18,681 nucleotides of DNA from Pleurotus ostreatus/Saccharomyces cerevisiae fusant (GCA_024196135.1 JAMQCK010000635.1:1-18681); one strand, 5' to 3'. Positions 9,009 through 18,543 are shown, counted from the stretch's first letter. Numbers and translations: made by a program. The notes: generated by a model from the sequence alone, not told the origin.

Positions 9009-11268
9009 ATGGCTCACGGTAAAAGTCGCTCACAGTCGCGTTTCTTTCGCACTTCTTCCCGACAGTCGTGGCACGGCTTGTCTCGTTCTCATCGCCGCCG
9101 TTCGCCACCTCCGTCCCAATCGACGTCACCCGAGCCTGGGCCCACCAGCGACGCGGTCGCTCAACAGCCGGATGTGCTTAGTAGTGGGCTCTTGCCCAAA
9201 GTTCTTGGGCTCGTGTCGGGCAGGCACTCGTACGTCTGCCCTATATGTCAGTTCTCCTATTGCTACTTACACATCTTCAGGAAACACATCGCGGCGAAGA
9301 CGCGCCAACTGAATGACACTGGGCGCTACATCACTCGTCGCCTGTGGGCATTCCCAAACTATCCCCTCCTCTTCATGTACATCATCGGCGTCCTCGACGT
9401 CGCGGCGGAGACGTACGACAAGTGCGTTATATGCGCCCTTTAGCCTGGTCATAGCTCACACCGACCTCAGAATGCTCCTGGAAAACGTATTCACTGAGTT
9501 CACCAACCGCCTGCCATGGTTTGATCTCGACGAGATTGCCCCGAACGACGGTGACACGCCTGACGAAGTTGACGCGAAGGAATGGCTGCTCGGAGAGCTT
9601 TGCAGGGTGGTGAGTGCATGTATGCGTGAAGTATATGCGCATATACTCATATATCTCATAGCTCAGTGATGTCTCATCGTCGGCGCGCTCGAATGACATC
9701 AGCAACAGCAAAACCCCCGTCGTAAACTATGTTCCTGCAAGTCTCCCGTCCAACGCCGATGCCTTGCGACTGGCGGATCTCCGGCTGCCCATCCCGACTG
9801 ACGACAAGGAAAAGCGCGGCTTCAAGCATCGCGCAACGGCTCGCGCGCTGATTCCGCCCGAGGACCAGTCAGTTTGGGATGCAGATCCAGATCTGTACGT
9901 TGTGTTACCGTCCTTTTCGCCGACTCATATCCGTTGTACAGGTTGATGCGCCAGATCCGCACGCGGGAACACTTCCTTGACGCCCGCGAGATGCCCAGCT
10001 TCGTCTACAAGAACTACATTACAGATACCGCCAACCCTGCTATGGGTGCATTTCGGGGCGAGTTGTTAGTTACGGTATGGCAAGGATTGACTGCTTCGGT
10101 CTAGCGCACTGACTCGTTACAGTTCCTCAAGCATCTCTTTCGCGGTCCCGAGGCTGCGAAGTCCGGCAAGCCCCCCAAGCCGGGCAAGTCGGCTGCTCTT
10201 CAAGCCATCACTGCAGAGATGGTCGCATACGCTGTACTGGTGGTACGTTGGGTTCATGCTTCGGCCTCGTACGTATCTGATCTGGAACATAGCTCCGACA
10301 CGCGCTCTCGTCTGACAAGGACTGGCGCATGGACAGCGATGGAGTTGCGAAAGCAGTTGTCTGGCGCAGCTGTCTACAGGTTTTCTATCCCGACTTGACG
10401 ATGGATCTCGGAGTTGAAGAGTACGAGGAAGGCTCGGACTCGGGTGAGGACGACGAGGGCGACGACCTACCTGAAGACGCGAAGGCGGCCAGCATCATGG
10501 AGAAGAAGATTTGGGCGCGGGAAGTCCTAGAAGAACTCACAGAGTAGGTGATCGTTGCCTGAGTGCGCGTGCCGCCTTGCTGATGATATCAGGCGAGTAT
10601 ATGGTGTCCAGCACACTCGTACCAAGCGCGTTTCGACAACGCGGCCGAAGCGGCCTTCGACGGCCATTCAAATTTCGCGCAACTTCGCCAAGAAGCACAT
10701 GCAGGCCCAGTCGGCGATGTCACGACCGTCGCAAGAGCCCGCGCAGGAGGTCCCACCAGGCGAATCGCGATCTCCACAGCCCGACGCTCAGCGATCGGAC
10801 CCCTCGGCTTCGGCGGTTCAACCTCGCCACGAACGACTGCCTTCTATCTCGCCGACTGGTACCCAGAGCCCGCAGCGATCGCCTATCGTGCAGGCTAGTC
10901 AACATCGTTCCCCGTCACAGCATAACAGCAGCTCCCGACCGACCTCTTCGACCACTACTTCCGGCATGCGCCGCCCCATACATATCGAATCGAGGTCGCT
11001 CGGACGCGAGAGAACCGCCTCGCCTCGTCCGTCTGTGCCTAACGCGAGCTCGACGCAGCTGGACGAACACGAAGTCGACCTTCGCTCGCGCGCTGATCCA
11101 GCCCCTGCTCCCTTCGGCAACAAGAGACGGCCCCCGCAGAGCGACGGCTTCGAAAGTGAGCTTAGCGATGCCCCCAACTCGCCGCTGCCTGCGAAGAAGA
11201 AGCAACGCAAGGCTCACAGAAAGGCTGCAGGCGAGCAGCCGACGCGTGTCTCATTGCGCCACAAATAG
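9009..11268 (+). CDS. DUF6698-like nuclear protein of unknown function
   Basis: Exons 9009-9229, 9281-9421, 9471-9609, 9662-9894, 9942-10074, 10123-10242, 10293-10543 and 10593-11268 give 637 aa. The seven introns are 47-52 nt with good donors (GTACGT, GTGCGT, GTGAGT, GTATGG, GTAGGT), and all phases agree. The N-terminus is rich in Arg-Ser and Pro. The middle carries blocks that I associate with the agaricomycete DUF6698 family: GFKHRATARALIPP (about 220), MPSFVYKNY (about 262), FRGELLVTFLKHLFRGP (about 282), MVAYAVLVLRHALSS (about 323). The expected order of those blocks is kept. An acidic stretch follows (about 375-396), then a long low-complexity Ser/Pro/Arg tail with a basic KKKQRKAHRK cluster near the end, a probable nuclear localisation signal. 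The family's function is unknown to me. The gene sits head-to-head with the ubiquitin-like gene. The family assignment is from memory of motifs, and the gene structure is firmer than the name. Confidence 0.75.
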
Positions 11269-11317
11269 TAAGTCCTTGGCTTTGCTGTGCCACCCGTTCG
11301 TTGATGTATCGTTGCAG
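11268..11317 (+). other. Probable 3'UTR intron starting at the last base of a stop codon
   Basis: A perfect GTAAGT donor begins at the G of the TAG stop (11266-11268). The acceptor TTGCAG ends at 11317, giving a 50-nt intron, the size of the others in this gene. Splicing would join TA to a G, so the stop codon is TAG whether or not the intron is removed. A second acceptor at 11329 would give the same result. Confidence 0.45.
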
Positions 11318-11406
11318 GTCTTATGTCAGGCTCTTCGATGTGCTTAGCTTTCGGTCGTCGTGCTCACGGACACCTGCTTTATGCGTTCGCTTATTATATC
11401 TCGCTG

Positions 11407-11415
11407 CCCTTCCGT
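11407..11415. repeat. Left 9-bp target-site duplication
   Basis: CCCTTCCGT directly abuts the left terminus of the small transposon and is identical to 12545-12553. Confidence 0.85.
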
Positions 11416-11643
11416 TAGACTCGAACCAGTCCCTGCTACCCGGGTGTAGCCACCTTCGGTGGCGGGGGACAAAGAGCGAGGGCAGGGGCGGAAGCGGGGT
11501 GGGACGGGCAAGTTCTGACAGCGCGGAACCGGACCGGACGAAGCTGAAGTTAGGGAAACACCCGGGGCAGGGACTGGAAGAACTCAATAACGACGTAGTA
11601 CAGGACAGGATTTTCCCACGATTATGTGGGACTTAGAGAAATT
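11416..11643 (+). repeat. Left terminal inverted repeat of the small transposon
   Basis: The outer 18 bases are perfect, the middle is poorly matched and longer than the right repeat, and the inner 44 bases (11600-11643) are perfect. The inner part holds a small palindrome, TCCCAC-6 nt-GTGGGA at 11614-11631. Confidence 0.8.
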
Positions 11644-12394
11644 GTGACGGATCGCCCCAGCCAAGGGTCGAGTTATGAGCGTGTACGGCCTCTCATTGGG
11701 TGTATCCTCTGCAGCAGTCACCTCATGTCAAGTCGCACGCAACTCACGCCATCGGCAAGCCATCCCAGGGCGTCAGATTCATCGAGATTAGTGACTAAAA
11801 CACGCATATATGCCGATTTTACGCTATGTCGCGCCAGTACAAGCATATTTGAGATGGGATACATGAATTTTGACGCTGTGAGGTGAAGATCCCCCACATC
11901 GTCTCCGCGAGCATGCCGATGGATATGCCGACGATCGCGTGCGACTCGCGCGGTTCACCGGTAGGATTGAGGCGAGGGGACTGGCTGAGGTGGGTTCACG
12001 CAGCGCGAGGACTGGCTTCTTGATGCGTCAGATGTGTCGTACTGGCTGGATTGAGCCAAAGAAAGGCGCGCGATGGTCCTGCGCGATATAAGTCAGCTCA
12101 GTTTGCGGGTAATGGATGACCTGGCGCACCTCAAAGCCACCAGAGCGCTCGGGCTCACCATCTCGTTACCCCTGAGAAGAAATCATGCGCCGCCGTCGCC
12201 TTGTCGGTCTTGTCCCATCGATAATGGCCCTTATGAAGGGCATCACTTCAGGAGTTATGAATATGGCGCCTGAGGTTGCTTCTCAGGCATAGGAAGTCGT
12301 CGGATGTTGCACATTGGATGTCCAGAACGGTGACAGTGCAGGGAGCGGGTCGAGGTTGTCGGTTTGGGAGGCAGCCGCGCCCAGGAACGTCGCG

Positions 12395-12544
12395 AATTTC
12401 TCTAAGTCCCACATAATCGTGGGAAAATCCTGTCCTGTGCTAGCTCTTTATGAGTCCTTCCAGTCCCCGCTCCGCTCCCCTGATCGGGCAAGTGTCAGCT
12501 TGCTTTTGCCTCGGTCCCGCGGAGTGGGGACTGGTTCGAGTCTA
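12395..12544 (-). repeat. Right terminal inverted repeat of the small transposon
   Basis: This is the inverted partner of 11416-11643. The perfect inner block is 12395-12438 and includes the same palindrome at 12407-12424. The outer 18 bases are perfect. It is about 78 bp shorter than the left repeat, mainly in the middle section. Confidence 0.8.
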
Positions 12545-12553
12545 CCCTTCCGT
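12545..12553. repeat. Right 9-bp target-site duplication
   Basis: CCCTTCCGT directly abuts the right terminus of the small transposon. Removing the element and one copy restores a continuous sequence at the insertion site. Confidence 0.85.
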
Positions 12554-12754
12554 CGTCTTGCTCGTGTTGTACCCTTATCGCGTCGTCCTCGTACCACTGT
12601 CCCGCATCGCTTTGTCATTCTTGTACTGCTTTCCCGCTGCTAAGCGCGCCCCGCGTCCTTGTCTCCTGTACCCTGTAGTAATCGTATCAATGCTATCGTG
12701 TTTGCCTTGAATTCTCTCAGTGATCTATGAATCCCTGGGTGTGAACTCGCAAGG
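12554..12754. other. Spacer after the small transposon, possible 3' flank of the DUF6698-like gene
   Basis: The stretch is pyrimidine-rich with no supported coding frame. Before the transposon inserted, it was probably continuous with the 3' flank of the DUF6698-like gene. No terminator or RNA gene was recognised. Confidence 0.35.
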
Positions 12755-13128
12755 ACTACAAGCAGCAACACAATTCGGACGTCCTCGAGGGCCTGGTCCA
12801 CCTTTCACAGCCTTTGAACGCAACAAGAGCTTGTGGGGACCTTGGACGCTGACAAAAGGCTTTTGAGACCTTTGGAGGCGCCCAACGCCTTTCGAAACCT
12901 TTCAGGGGACCGGATCCTTCAATAGACGTCTGTCCTTTCGAGTTTTTGGCTTCCAGGTTATTATTATTCGGACGCGGAAGGCAAGCAAGATTTTATCGAC
13001 CTTCAGATACATTTCATTGCCTACAAATGCCGCTAAATACTTCGGCCAAAAGCACGATGAAGGCTCTTGCTTACGAGATTGCCGCCGAGAGGGCTTACTA
13101 CGAGTTCCGTCGCATGAACGGCCAGTAG
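12755..13128 (+). pseudogene. Degenerate third dsRBD copy (copy C)
   Basis: ACTACAAG at 12755 and the following bases resemble the start of exon 2 in copies A and B (ACTGGAAG..., first dsRBD helix). Further on, a different frame reads GPWTLTK (about 12837-12857), a strand typical of these domains. FGRG (12967-12978) and TSAKSTMKALAYEIAAERA followed by YYEFRRMNGQ and a stop (to 13128) give a good second helix, including the basic AKSTMK start that copy A lacks. The parts are in different frames, and about 20 extra residues separate FGRG from the helix, so no continuous gene can be built from simple introns. It is probably a broken paralogue; a gene with unusual introns is the alternative. It lacks the 2-kb upstream block of A and B. 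Confidence 0.5.
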
Positions 13129-13340
13129 TACTCTCGTATGTGCCTTCGTGTTGGTGAATATGTACTGCTTCTCCTCGTCCCATTGTAGCGTAGCCCTATA
13201 GCCTTACCGTACACCGTCACGTTATCTCGTACTACATCATTGTACAACTCAATGTTTGCCTCGATGCTCGATGGTAGTGGCAGACGTTGACTTTGTAAAA
13301 AACTCTCCATGCGCCTGACTTGCTCACCGAGATCAGTCAA
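13098..13340 (-). CDS. Possible small ORF, unknown
   Basis: An 80-codon minus-strand frame starts with ATG at 13340. Its first 50 residues (MTDLGEQVRRMESFLQSQR, then a stretch with IELYNDVVRDNVTVYGKAIG) have a balanced, protein-like composition, unlike most shadow frames here. The end overlaps dsRBD copy C on the other strand. No family is recognised and no promoter is obvious. It could equally be a chance frame opposite the 3' flank of copy C. Confidence 0.2.
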   Translation of the reverse strand: MTDLGEQVRRMESFLQSQRLPLPSSIEANIELYNDVVRDNVTVYGKAIGLRYNGTRRSSTYSPTRRHIREYYWPFMRRNS

Positions 13341-14810
13341 TGACGGTTCTCGGGCAGGTAAACTTGGTCAACATCAACTTGAACCGTGACTCCTATGTCA
13401 CATTTTGCAACGTGCTTTCCCGCCGGCAGCTCCCGGCGCCGTGCCGATCCGCCGGCTTTCGGCCTTCAAGCTTGCTTCCGACGCCCACTCCGACGTTGTA
13501 CTGCTTGAGGGTGGCTGACATTTCACTGCTGATATCCCCCTTCATAGACAATAGCAGTCGCCGTGTACATCGGGAATTCCCTCGACGAAACGTTCTCTGC
13601 CTTTCGTCACCGTCGTCCTAGTTGTCAAGTCTCTACTGGCACTGCGCCCCTCGAGCTCGCCGAGGCAGGGTATTCTGGTCGACATCTACTCGCTGTGAAC
13701 CCCGCCATAATTTTTGTAAATGAGTGCCTGTAGGACGACCAGGGACTGACTTTTGCAGCTGTATCTGCGCGCTCGAATAATCTGTCGGCTGCCTTACCAC
13801 CTAACGGTCTGCTCTCGAACTTACGCATTACCATTATCCGACCTTCACCCTCCTGTAAACGCCTACCATTTCATTGGCTAAGCGCGCTCAGCCTCTGCTA
13901 ATCGCCGACGTCTACGCGATCAAGGAGACGGCTATCTACACACTCGCTGTAAATACCTCAAGCTGAATGGACGTCGAGATATGTCCACCGAAGTGGCAGT
14001 GTGGCGAAGATCTCCCGGCGGTCGTTCCGACGGGAGGACGTAAACTACCGGGATAGGAAGTCTCAAGGTCGTCAAAATAGGACCTGGACGCGGGACTGCA
14101 AGCGCCAAGCGATAACTCCTGAAACCGTTGTCGCTGCAGTGAACGACGCGTAGAGTGCTTCGGTACGTCCGACGACGTCGTCTTCGCTGCCAAACGGTCG
14201 CGCCAAGCGTCCGTTAACTCACCTACTAATCATCGTCTAGCCATTGCAACTTGATCCAGGCGGCAGAGTCGCTGTATTCCTTGCCCCGTCAGGTTGCCAC
14301 AAAACACGCTCCCGGAATTTCTCGGGTTCCCTCACCCTTGATCGCAGGAACTCGCACATGAGGCGGGTAGAAACGCTTCGTCCCTCATTTCCTCTCGTGG
14401 GACCGTCAACACAGGGCAAAACTACCGCGCCTACTGCTCGTTTTTGGTCCGTTTAGGCAACGACTGGCACAGACTTCGACACCCATCTCCCGACGCGATG
14501 GCTCCGCCAGCGGCAATTCCGGTCACTCAGCCCAAGGCCGTGCGATTGTGTGCACTGTCGGGGCCGACGCAGTGCAGTAGCGGGTGCGTCATGCTCCAGT
14601 CGTCCAGGCTCTATGATGAGGTACATTGTGCTGTTTGGGGTTGCAGATCATACTGCTCGCGTGGCCTGCGTCTATCAGAGCAATGGAGCTTGTAAGTAGC
14701 CGTGGTCCTGATCCTCAGCGATACGCGCCGCATCTCTATAACTCACCGGGTACTCTGGCCCACCACTAATGCAGTCTTTCGCTGGCAGACACCCGACAAA
14801 TATCAGAACA
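13340..14810 (+). pseudogene. Decayed coding relics in copy B, family not recognised
   Basis: Plus-strand stretches read like protein in alternating frames: NLNRDSYVTFCNV near 13380, PIRRLSAFKLASDAHSDVVL near 13450, VYIGNSLDETFSAF near 13565, IADVYAIKETAIYTLA near 13900, and GKTTAPTARFW near 14415. Several have counterparts in copy A. Stops and frame changes break them. Some changes could be introns (for example a GT at about 13950 and a CAG at about 14000), but I could not assemble a convincing gene. I do not recognise the family. Confidence 0.4.
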
Positions 14811-14998
14811 ATGCCCCGCGCACAGCGGCTACCTCTGCAAGGATACAGGCCCCTCACCGCTACTGATTTCAAGCTCGAGTGCAGATCACTCTGGGCTCGA
14901 CTGTTGCCTCGACTGCAGGATTTTTCAAGTATTTTCTGCGCCACTCCACCCTCGCCTGCAGCAGTGCAGGAGCTGAGATGGGGCTGCTGCTCGACGCG

Positions 14999-15006
14999 TA
15001 TAAAGA
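14999..15006 (+). promoter_or_regulatory. TATA box of dsRBD gene, copy B
   Basis: TATAAAGA lies 110 bases before the dsRBD ATG at 15109, equivalent to the TATA box at 2590. The first ATG after it (15006) overlaps the box itself and is out of frame with the domain, which favours 15109 as the start. Confidence 0.6.
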
Positions 15007-15108
15007 TGGATCCGCCAAAGCACCTCCTCAACATCCAGTTCAGCAAGTCCTACATTCGCTACGACCAGCGCAAAGCAACTCCCACACGTAAAGCAATTGA
15101 CAAACGAG

Positions 15109-15440
15109 ATGCCCATGGAGCGTACGTACTAATCGCTGTTCTATCCTGCTGGCCGCGCACTAATCATGTCTTCAGACTGGAAGACTAGACTGCACAACAA
15201 GGTCGCGGGCAACAGGTGGAAGGTCCCCGAATATGACTTCACGCCCTTTGGTCCGCACCATGCCCCGATGTGGTTGTGCATTGTCAAGCGTGCGTTCCCG
15301 CATAGCTTCATCCATCGCACTGCTGACCATTCTCAGTCCAGGGCGCTGAATACGGCCGCGGAGACGCGTCGACCAAGGGCGCCGCTGCAGAGCTCGCTGC
15401 CAAGAGAGCTTTCGAGGAGCTCGTACGCATGGGTTACTGA
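15109..15440 (+). CDS. Small single-domain dsRBD protein, copy B
   Basis: Exons 15109-15121, 15176-15289 and 15337-15440 give 76 aa. Introns are 54 and 47 nt (donors GTACGT and GTGCGT, TTCAG and CTCAG acceptors, a CTAAT branch-like motif at 15160). The protein is essentially one double-stranded-RNA-binding domain: first helix HWKTRLHNKV (5-14), strands around PEYDFTPFGPHHAPMWLCIVK (22-42, with the typical GPHHAP loop), LQGAEYGRG (43-51), and second helix STKGAAAELAAKRAFEEL (54-71). The helix-2 start keeps one lysine (STKG) rather than the usual KKxAK. An unspliced alternative starts at 15166 (MSSDWKTRLHN); the spliced form is preferred because copy A has the same intron and no such ATG. It probably binds structured RNA as an accessory factor; the role is not shown by the sequence. 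Confidence 0.8.
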
Positions 15441-16059
15441 TTCTGCTCCCACGAATCCTGGTACCTGTTTCTGTATATATCCAGCATCATACATCACCAT
15501 GTAGCATAGTTTCTTCTTGTCTGTCGATCTTTTTGGAGTTCGTTGTATATTAGCCCTCGTGCTAGGCGTGTATGGTTTGTATCGTAGTACCCTGACATCC
15601 GCTTCTGCACCATGTTTGTATGATGATAGTTGCTTCGAACTTGGAATGCGACCGCGATTTTATCTGTCAGGCGGCTCCAGTAGAGATTTGCGGCCGGCGA
15701 AAAAGACCAGCGTCAATGTCACTGTTGATGTGTCACAGTCACTCGTCACACCCATCCTGCTCGAAATTATACGAAGCGTAGCTTGAACTAGACCATCATC
15801 TTCCGCAGAAATCGCCACTTCGTTCCAATCTTTCGCCCGGTGGAAGGACTCCAAGAATGCCCAACTCCTCCTGTCCCTGGGTTCGAACCTCGAACCTTAC
15901 CTAAGCCAGGGTCCCAAAATGCGAATTGGATATTGGACATTCCCGCCGACGCTGCATTTACTTCGAGTCAAAATAGTTATGCTCCGCCTGGTGACTCGAT
16001 CGATAAGAGTACAGGCGCGATGTCCACCGCGTCGCCCGCTCTTCTTTCGAACGCTCATC
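15441..16059. other. Spacer between dsRBD copy B and the prolyl-tRNA synthetase gene
   Basis: No convincing gene is seen. An 89-codon plus frame (15517-15786) has no recognisable motif. The palindrome GGTTCGAACC at 15880-15889 looks like a tRNA B box, but no cloverleaf can be folded around it. The CT-rich tract just before 16060 is a plausible promoter and leader for the synthetase. Confidence 0.4.
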
Positions 16060-18543
16060 ATGGACGCCGTCACCAAATCCCTCGCCTCGCTGAGCATCCA
16101 GCCGCGCGCGGTCGAGCACCCCGCCGCTGACACCCCCGACGCCTGGAGGGAGGCGGTCAAGGGCGCGGGAGCCGCCCCGGAATCCTTTGAACTCATCAAG
16201 GTCCTCGTCTACAAGCCAAAGACAGCAAAAAGCGCGACTCCCATTCCCGCAGTAGTCATCGCGCGCGAGTCGACCGAGACGCAGACGTCGGCGATCGGCA
16301 AGAAGTTTGGCCTCAAGGACCTCCGCGTCGCGAACGATGACCTGATGCGCGAATTCTTGGCGGTAGATAGGACAGCAGGTGTGTGGCGCGCGTAGCCGAA
16401 TCCCCCTTTGCGCTAACATCCCCCAGTGTCCCCCCTCGCCCTCAACTCCACCTCCTACCCCAAAGTCTTCACCATCGTCGACGCGTCGATTGAATCTGCC
16501 CCCGGCCCCTTCGCCGTCCGCGCCCTATCCTCCAGCTCCACCGTCTTACTGTCTGGCAAGGAGCTCTTTGCATACCTCAAGAGTCTAGAAACCGCAGAGC
16601 AGAAACTCAACGTCGTCGACTTTGCCGAGCTCAACTCCGGTGCCCCAGTCGTTCCCCCAGCCGGCCCGGCCAAGGCCAAGGAGGATGCGAAGATCGAGGG
16701 TGCCGTCCAGATCGCTATTGGCGTGAAGAAGGAGGTGGATTTTGCCGCTTGGTACACCAACGTGCGTCTCATTATGTCGAGCTCGTTCCCGTCACTAATC
16801 TCGCTACCAGGTCCTGCTCAAAGCGGACATGCTCGACTACTACAGCGTCAGCGGCTGCTACATCCTCAAGCCGTGGTCGTACAGCATCTGGGAGGAGATT
16901 CAGGGTGAGCTACATCTCCTCCCCTCTGAGCAATTGTGGCTGACAAGGTTATAGACTGGTTCAACAAGGAGATCAAGAAGCTCGGCGTTCAGAACTCTTA
17001 CTTCCCTATGTTTGTCTCCCAGAGTGTCCTCGAGCGCGAAAAGGATCACGTCGAGGGCTTCTCGCCGGAAGTCGCTTGGGTTACAAGAGCGTACGTCGCG
17101 TAGTCTTCCGAATCACCCGGCTCGAACTGACGACTTTATAGAGGACAGTCCGACCTCCAGGAGCCCATCGCCATCCGCCCCACCTCCGAAACCGCCATGT
17201 ACCCCTGTACGTTGTGCCGTAGATGTCATGACCTGCTTCTCGCTCACCTGTGCGCCACTAGACTACTCCAAGTGGATTCAGAGCCACCGAGACCTCCCCC
17301 TAAAGCTCAACCAGTGGAACTCCGTCGTCCGCTGGGAGTTCAAGAACCCGCAGCCCTTCCTTCGCACACGAGAATTCCTGTGGCAGGAGGGTCACACCGC
17401 CTTCCTCACTAAGCCCGAAGCCGATGCCGAGGTTCGCCAGATCCTCGACCTCTACCGCCAAATCTATGAGGACCTCCTCGCTGTGCCCGTCATCCCTGGT
17501 ATCAAGTCCGAGAAGGAGAAGTTTGCCGGCGGGTTGTACACAACAACAATCGAGGGCTTCATTCCCACCTCAGGACGCGGTATCCAGGCGGCGACGTCTC
17601 ACTGTCTCGGCCAGAATTTCTCGCGACCGGAAATGTTCAACATCTCCGTCGAGGACCCGAGCAAGCCGAACGAGAAGCTGTACGTGTGGCAGAACTCGTG
17701 GGGCTTGAGTACGCGCACGATCGGTGTCATGGTCATGGTGCACGGCGACAATCAGGGCTTGGTGCTGCCGCCGAGGGTGGCGAGCATTCAGGCAGTCATC
17801 GTCCCGTGTGGGATCAAGGCGGGCGCGTCGGACGAGGAGCGGAAGAGCATCAACGACAAGTGCGAAGCTATCGCGCAGGAGCTCCGCGATGGTGGTGTCC
17901 GCGCGAAGGCTGACTTGCGCGATATCTACACGCCGGGCTACAAGTTCAACGATTGGGAGCAGAAGGTACGGCACGATCGTTGCATTTACATCCTCATATA
18001 GGCTGACTTGTTGCTTCCTAGGGTGTCCCCCTCCGCCTCGAGATCGGCCCGAAGGACCTCGAGAAGAAGTCCACGTTGACCGTCCGCCGCGACACCGGTG
18101 CGAAGGCACCGCTGCCTCTCGAGAACATCGCCGCCGGCGTTTCCTCCCTCCTCGAGACCATTCAGCGCGAGATGTTCACGAAGGCGCGCGACACCTACTA
18201 CGAGCGCATAAAGGAGGTGACGAAGTGGGAGGACATCGTGCCGACACTGGACGCAAAGTGTGTTGCGGTCATCCCGTGGTGCGAGGTCGAGGCGTGCGAG
18301 GACGATATCAAGGACCGGAGCGCGAAGGAGTGAGTAGAGTCTGCGTGGTATAAGGACCAACGAGCTGACTTGCACTTCTCCAGGTCCGCTCCCACTGACG
18401 AGCGCGCGCCGTCTGCTGGTGCGAAGTCGTTGGCGATTCCGTTTGACCAGTCGCGCTGGTCGCCGATTGAGCCGGGCAAGACGAAGTGCCCGGCATGCGG
18501 CAAGGACGCGAAACGGTGGACGATGTTCGGCCGGTCCTACTAG
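16060..18543 (+). CDS. Cytosolic prolyl-tRNA synthetase (class II)
   Basis: Exons 16060-16378, 16427-16761, 16811-16904, 16955-17090, 17142-17206, 17262-17965, 18022-18329 and 18384-18543 give 706 aa, close to the yeast cytosolic enzyme (about 688). Introns are 48-56 nt. It charges tRNA-Pro with proline using ATP. The N-terminal ~200 residues resemble the YbaK/ProX-type editing-like domain found in fungal ProRS. The class II core starts near 220 ([20 protein letters not shown]); [10 protein letters not shown] is the conserved TxE region; motif 2 is [20 protein letters not shown] (340-359), and motif 3 is [19 protein letters not shown] (464-482). An anticodon-binding domain follows, then the eukaryote/archaea-type C-terminal zinc domain with C638, C643, C689 and C692, ending in FGRSY. 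The start at 16060 fits the domain boundary and the pyrimidine-rich leader. The essential gene appears complete and unbroken, and I see no sign of transfer. Confidence 0.97.

Larger units (their letters stand above)
11416..12544. mobile_element. Non-autonomous DNA transposon with long TIRs and 9-bp TSD (MULE-like)
   Basis: The 1129-bp element begins with TAGACTCGAACCAGTCCC and ends with the exact reverse complement of those 18 bases. It is flanked on both sides by CCCTTCCGT, a perfect 9-bp target-site duplication. The inverted repeats continue inward imperfectly (about 228 bp on the left, 150 bp on the right) and finish with a perfect 44-bp match (11600-11643 with 12395-12438). The 750-bp interior has only short open frames and no transposase, so the element must be moved in trans. 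Long terminal repeats with a 9-bp duplication are typical of Mutator-like elements; I cannot identify a source family from the sequence. It lies about 150 bp downstream of the DUF6698-like stop, perhaps within that gene's 3' flank. Confidence 0.85.
13337..15440 (+). repeat. Segmental duplication, copy B (diverged, direct)
   Basis: Partner of the block at 470-3036, in the same orientation and about 12.4 kb to the right. The start (ATGACGGTTCTC...) aligns with ATGATCGTTCC at 463 in copy A, and the anchors listed for copy A follow in order. Copy B is shorter by several hundred bases. Its dsRBD gene at the 3' end is better preserved than that of copy A. Confidence 0.75.

Noticed and set aside
12073..12273. 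66-codon frame inside the small transposon as a captured gene
   Set aside because: No family is recognised, there are no flanking splice sites in a consistent model, and the length is expected by chance in GC-rich DNA.
12531..12544. GGTTCGAGTC in the transposon terminus resembling a tRNA-derived (SINE) B box
   Set aside because: It occurs as a perfect inverted pair at both ends of the element with a target-site duplication, which fits a DNA transposon and not a SINE. No A box or tail is present.
12780..12910. Recurring CCTTTNNA-like units as a tandem repeat array
   Set aside because: Spacing is irregular, units are short and degenerate, and the stretch falls within the broken dsRBD copy.
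15880..15889. GGTTCGAACC resembling a tRNA B box
   Set aside because: The flanking bases cannot form a T stem on either strand, and no acceptor or anticodon arm is found at the right distance.
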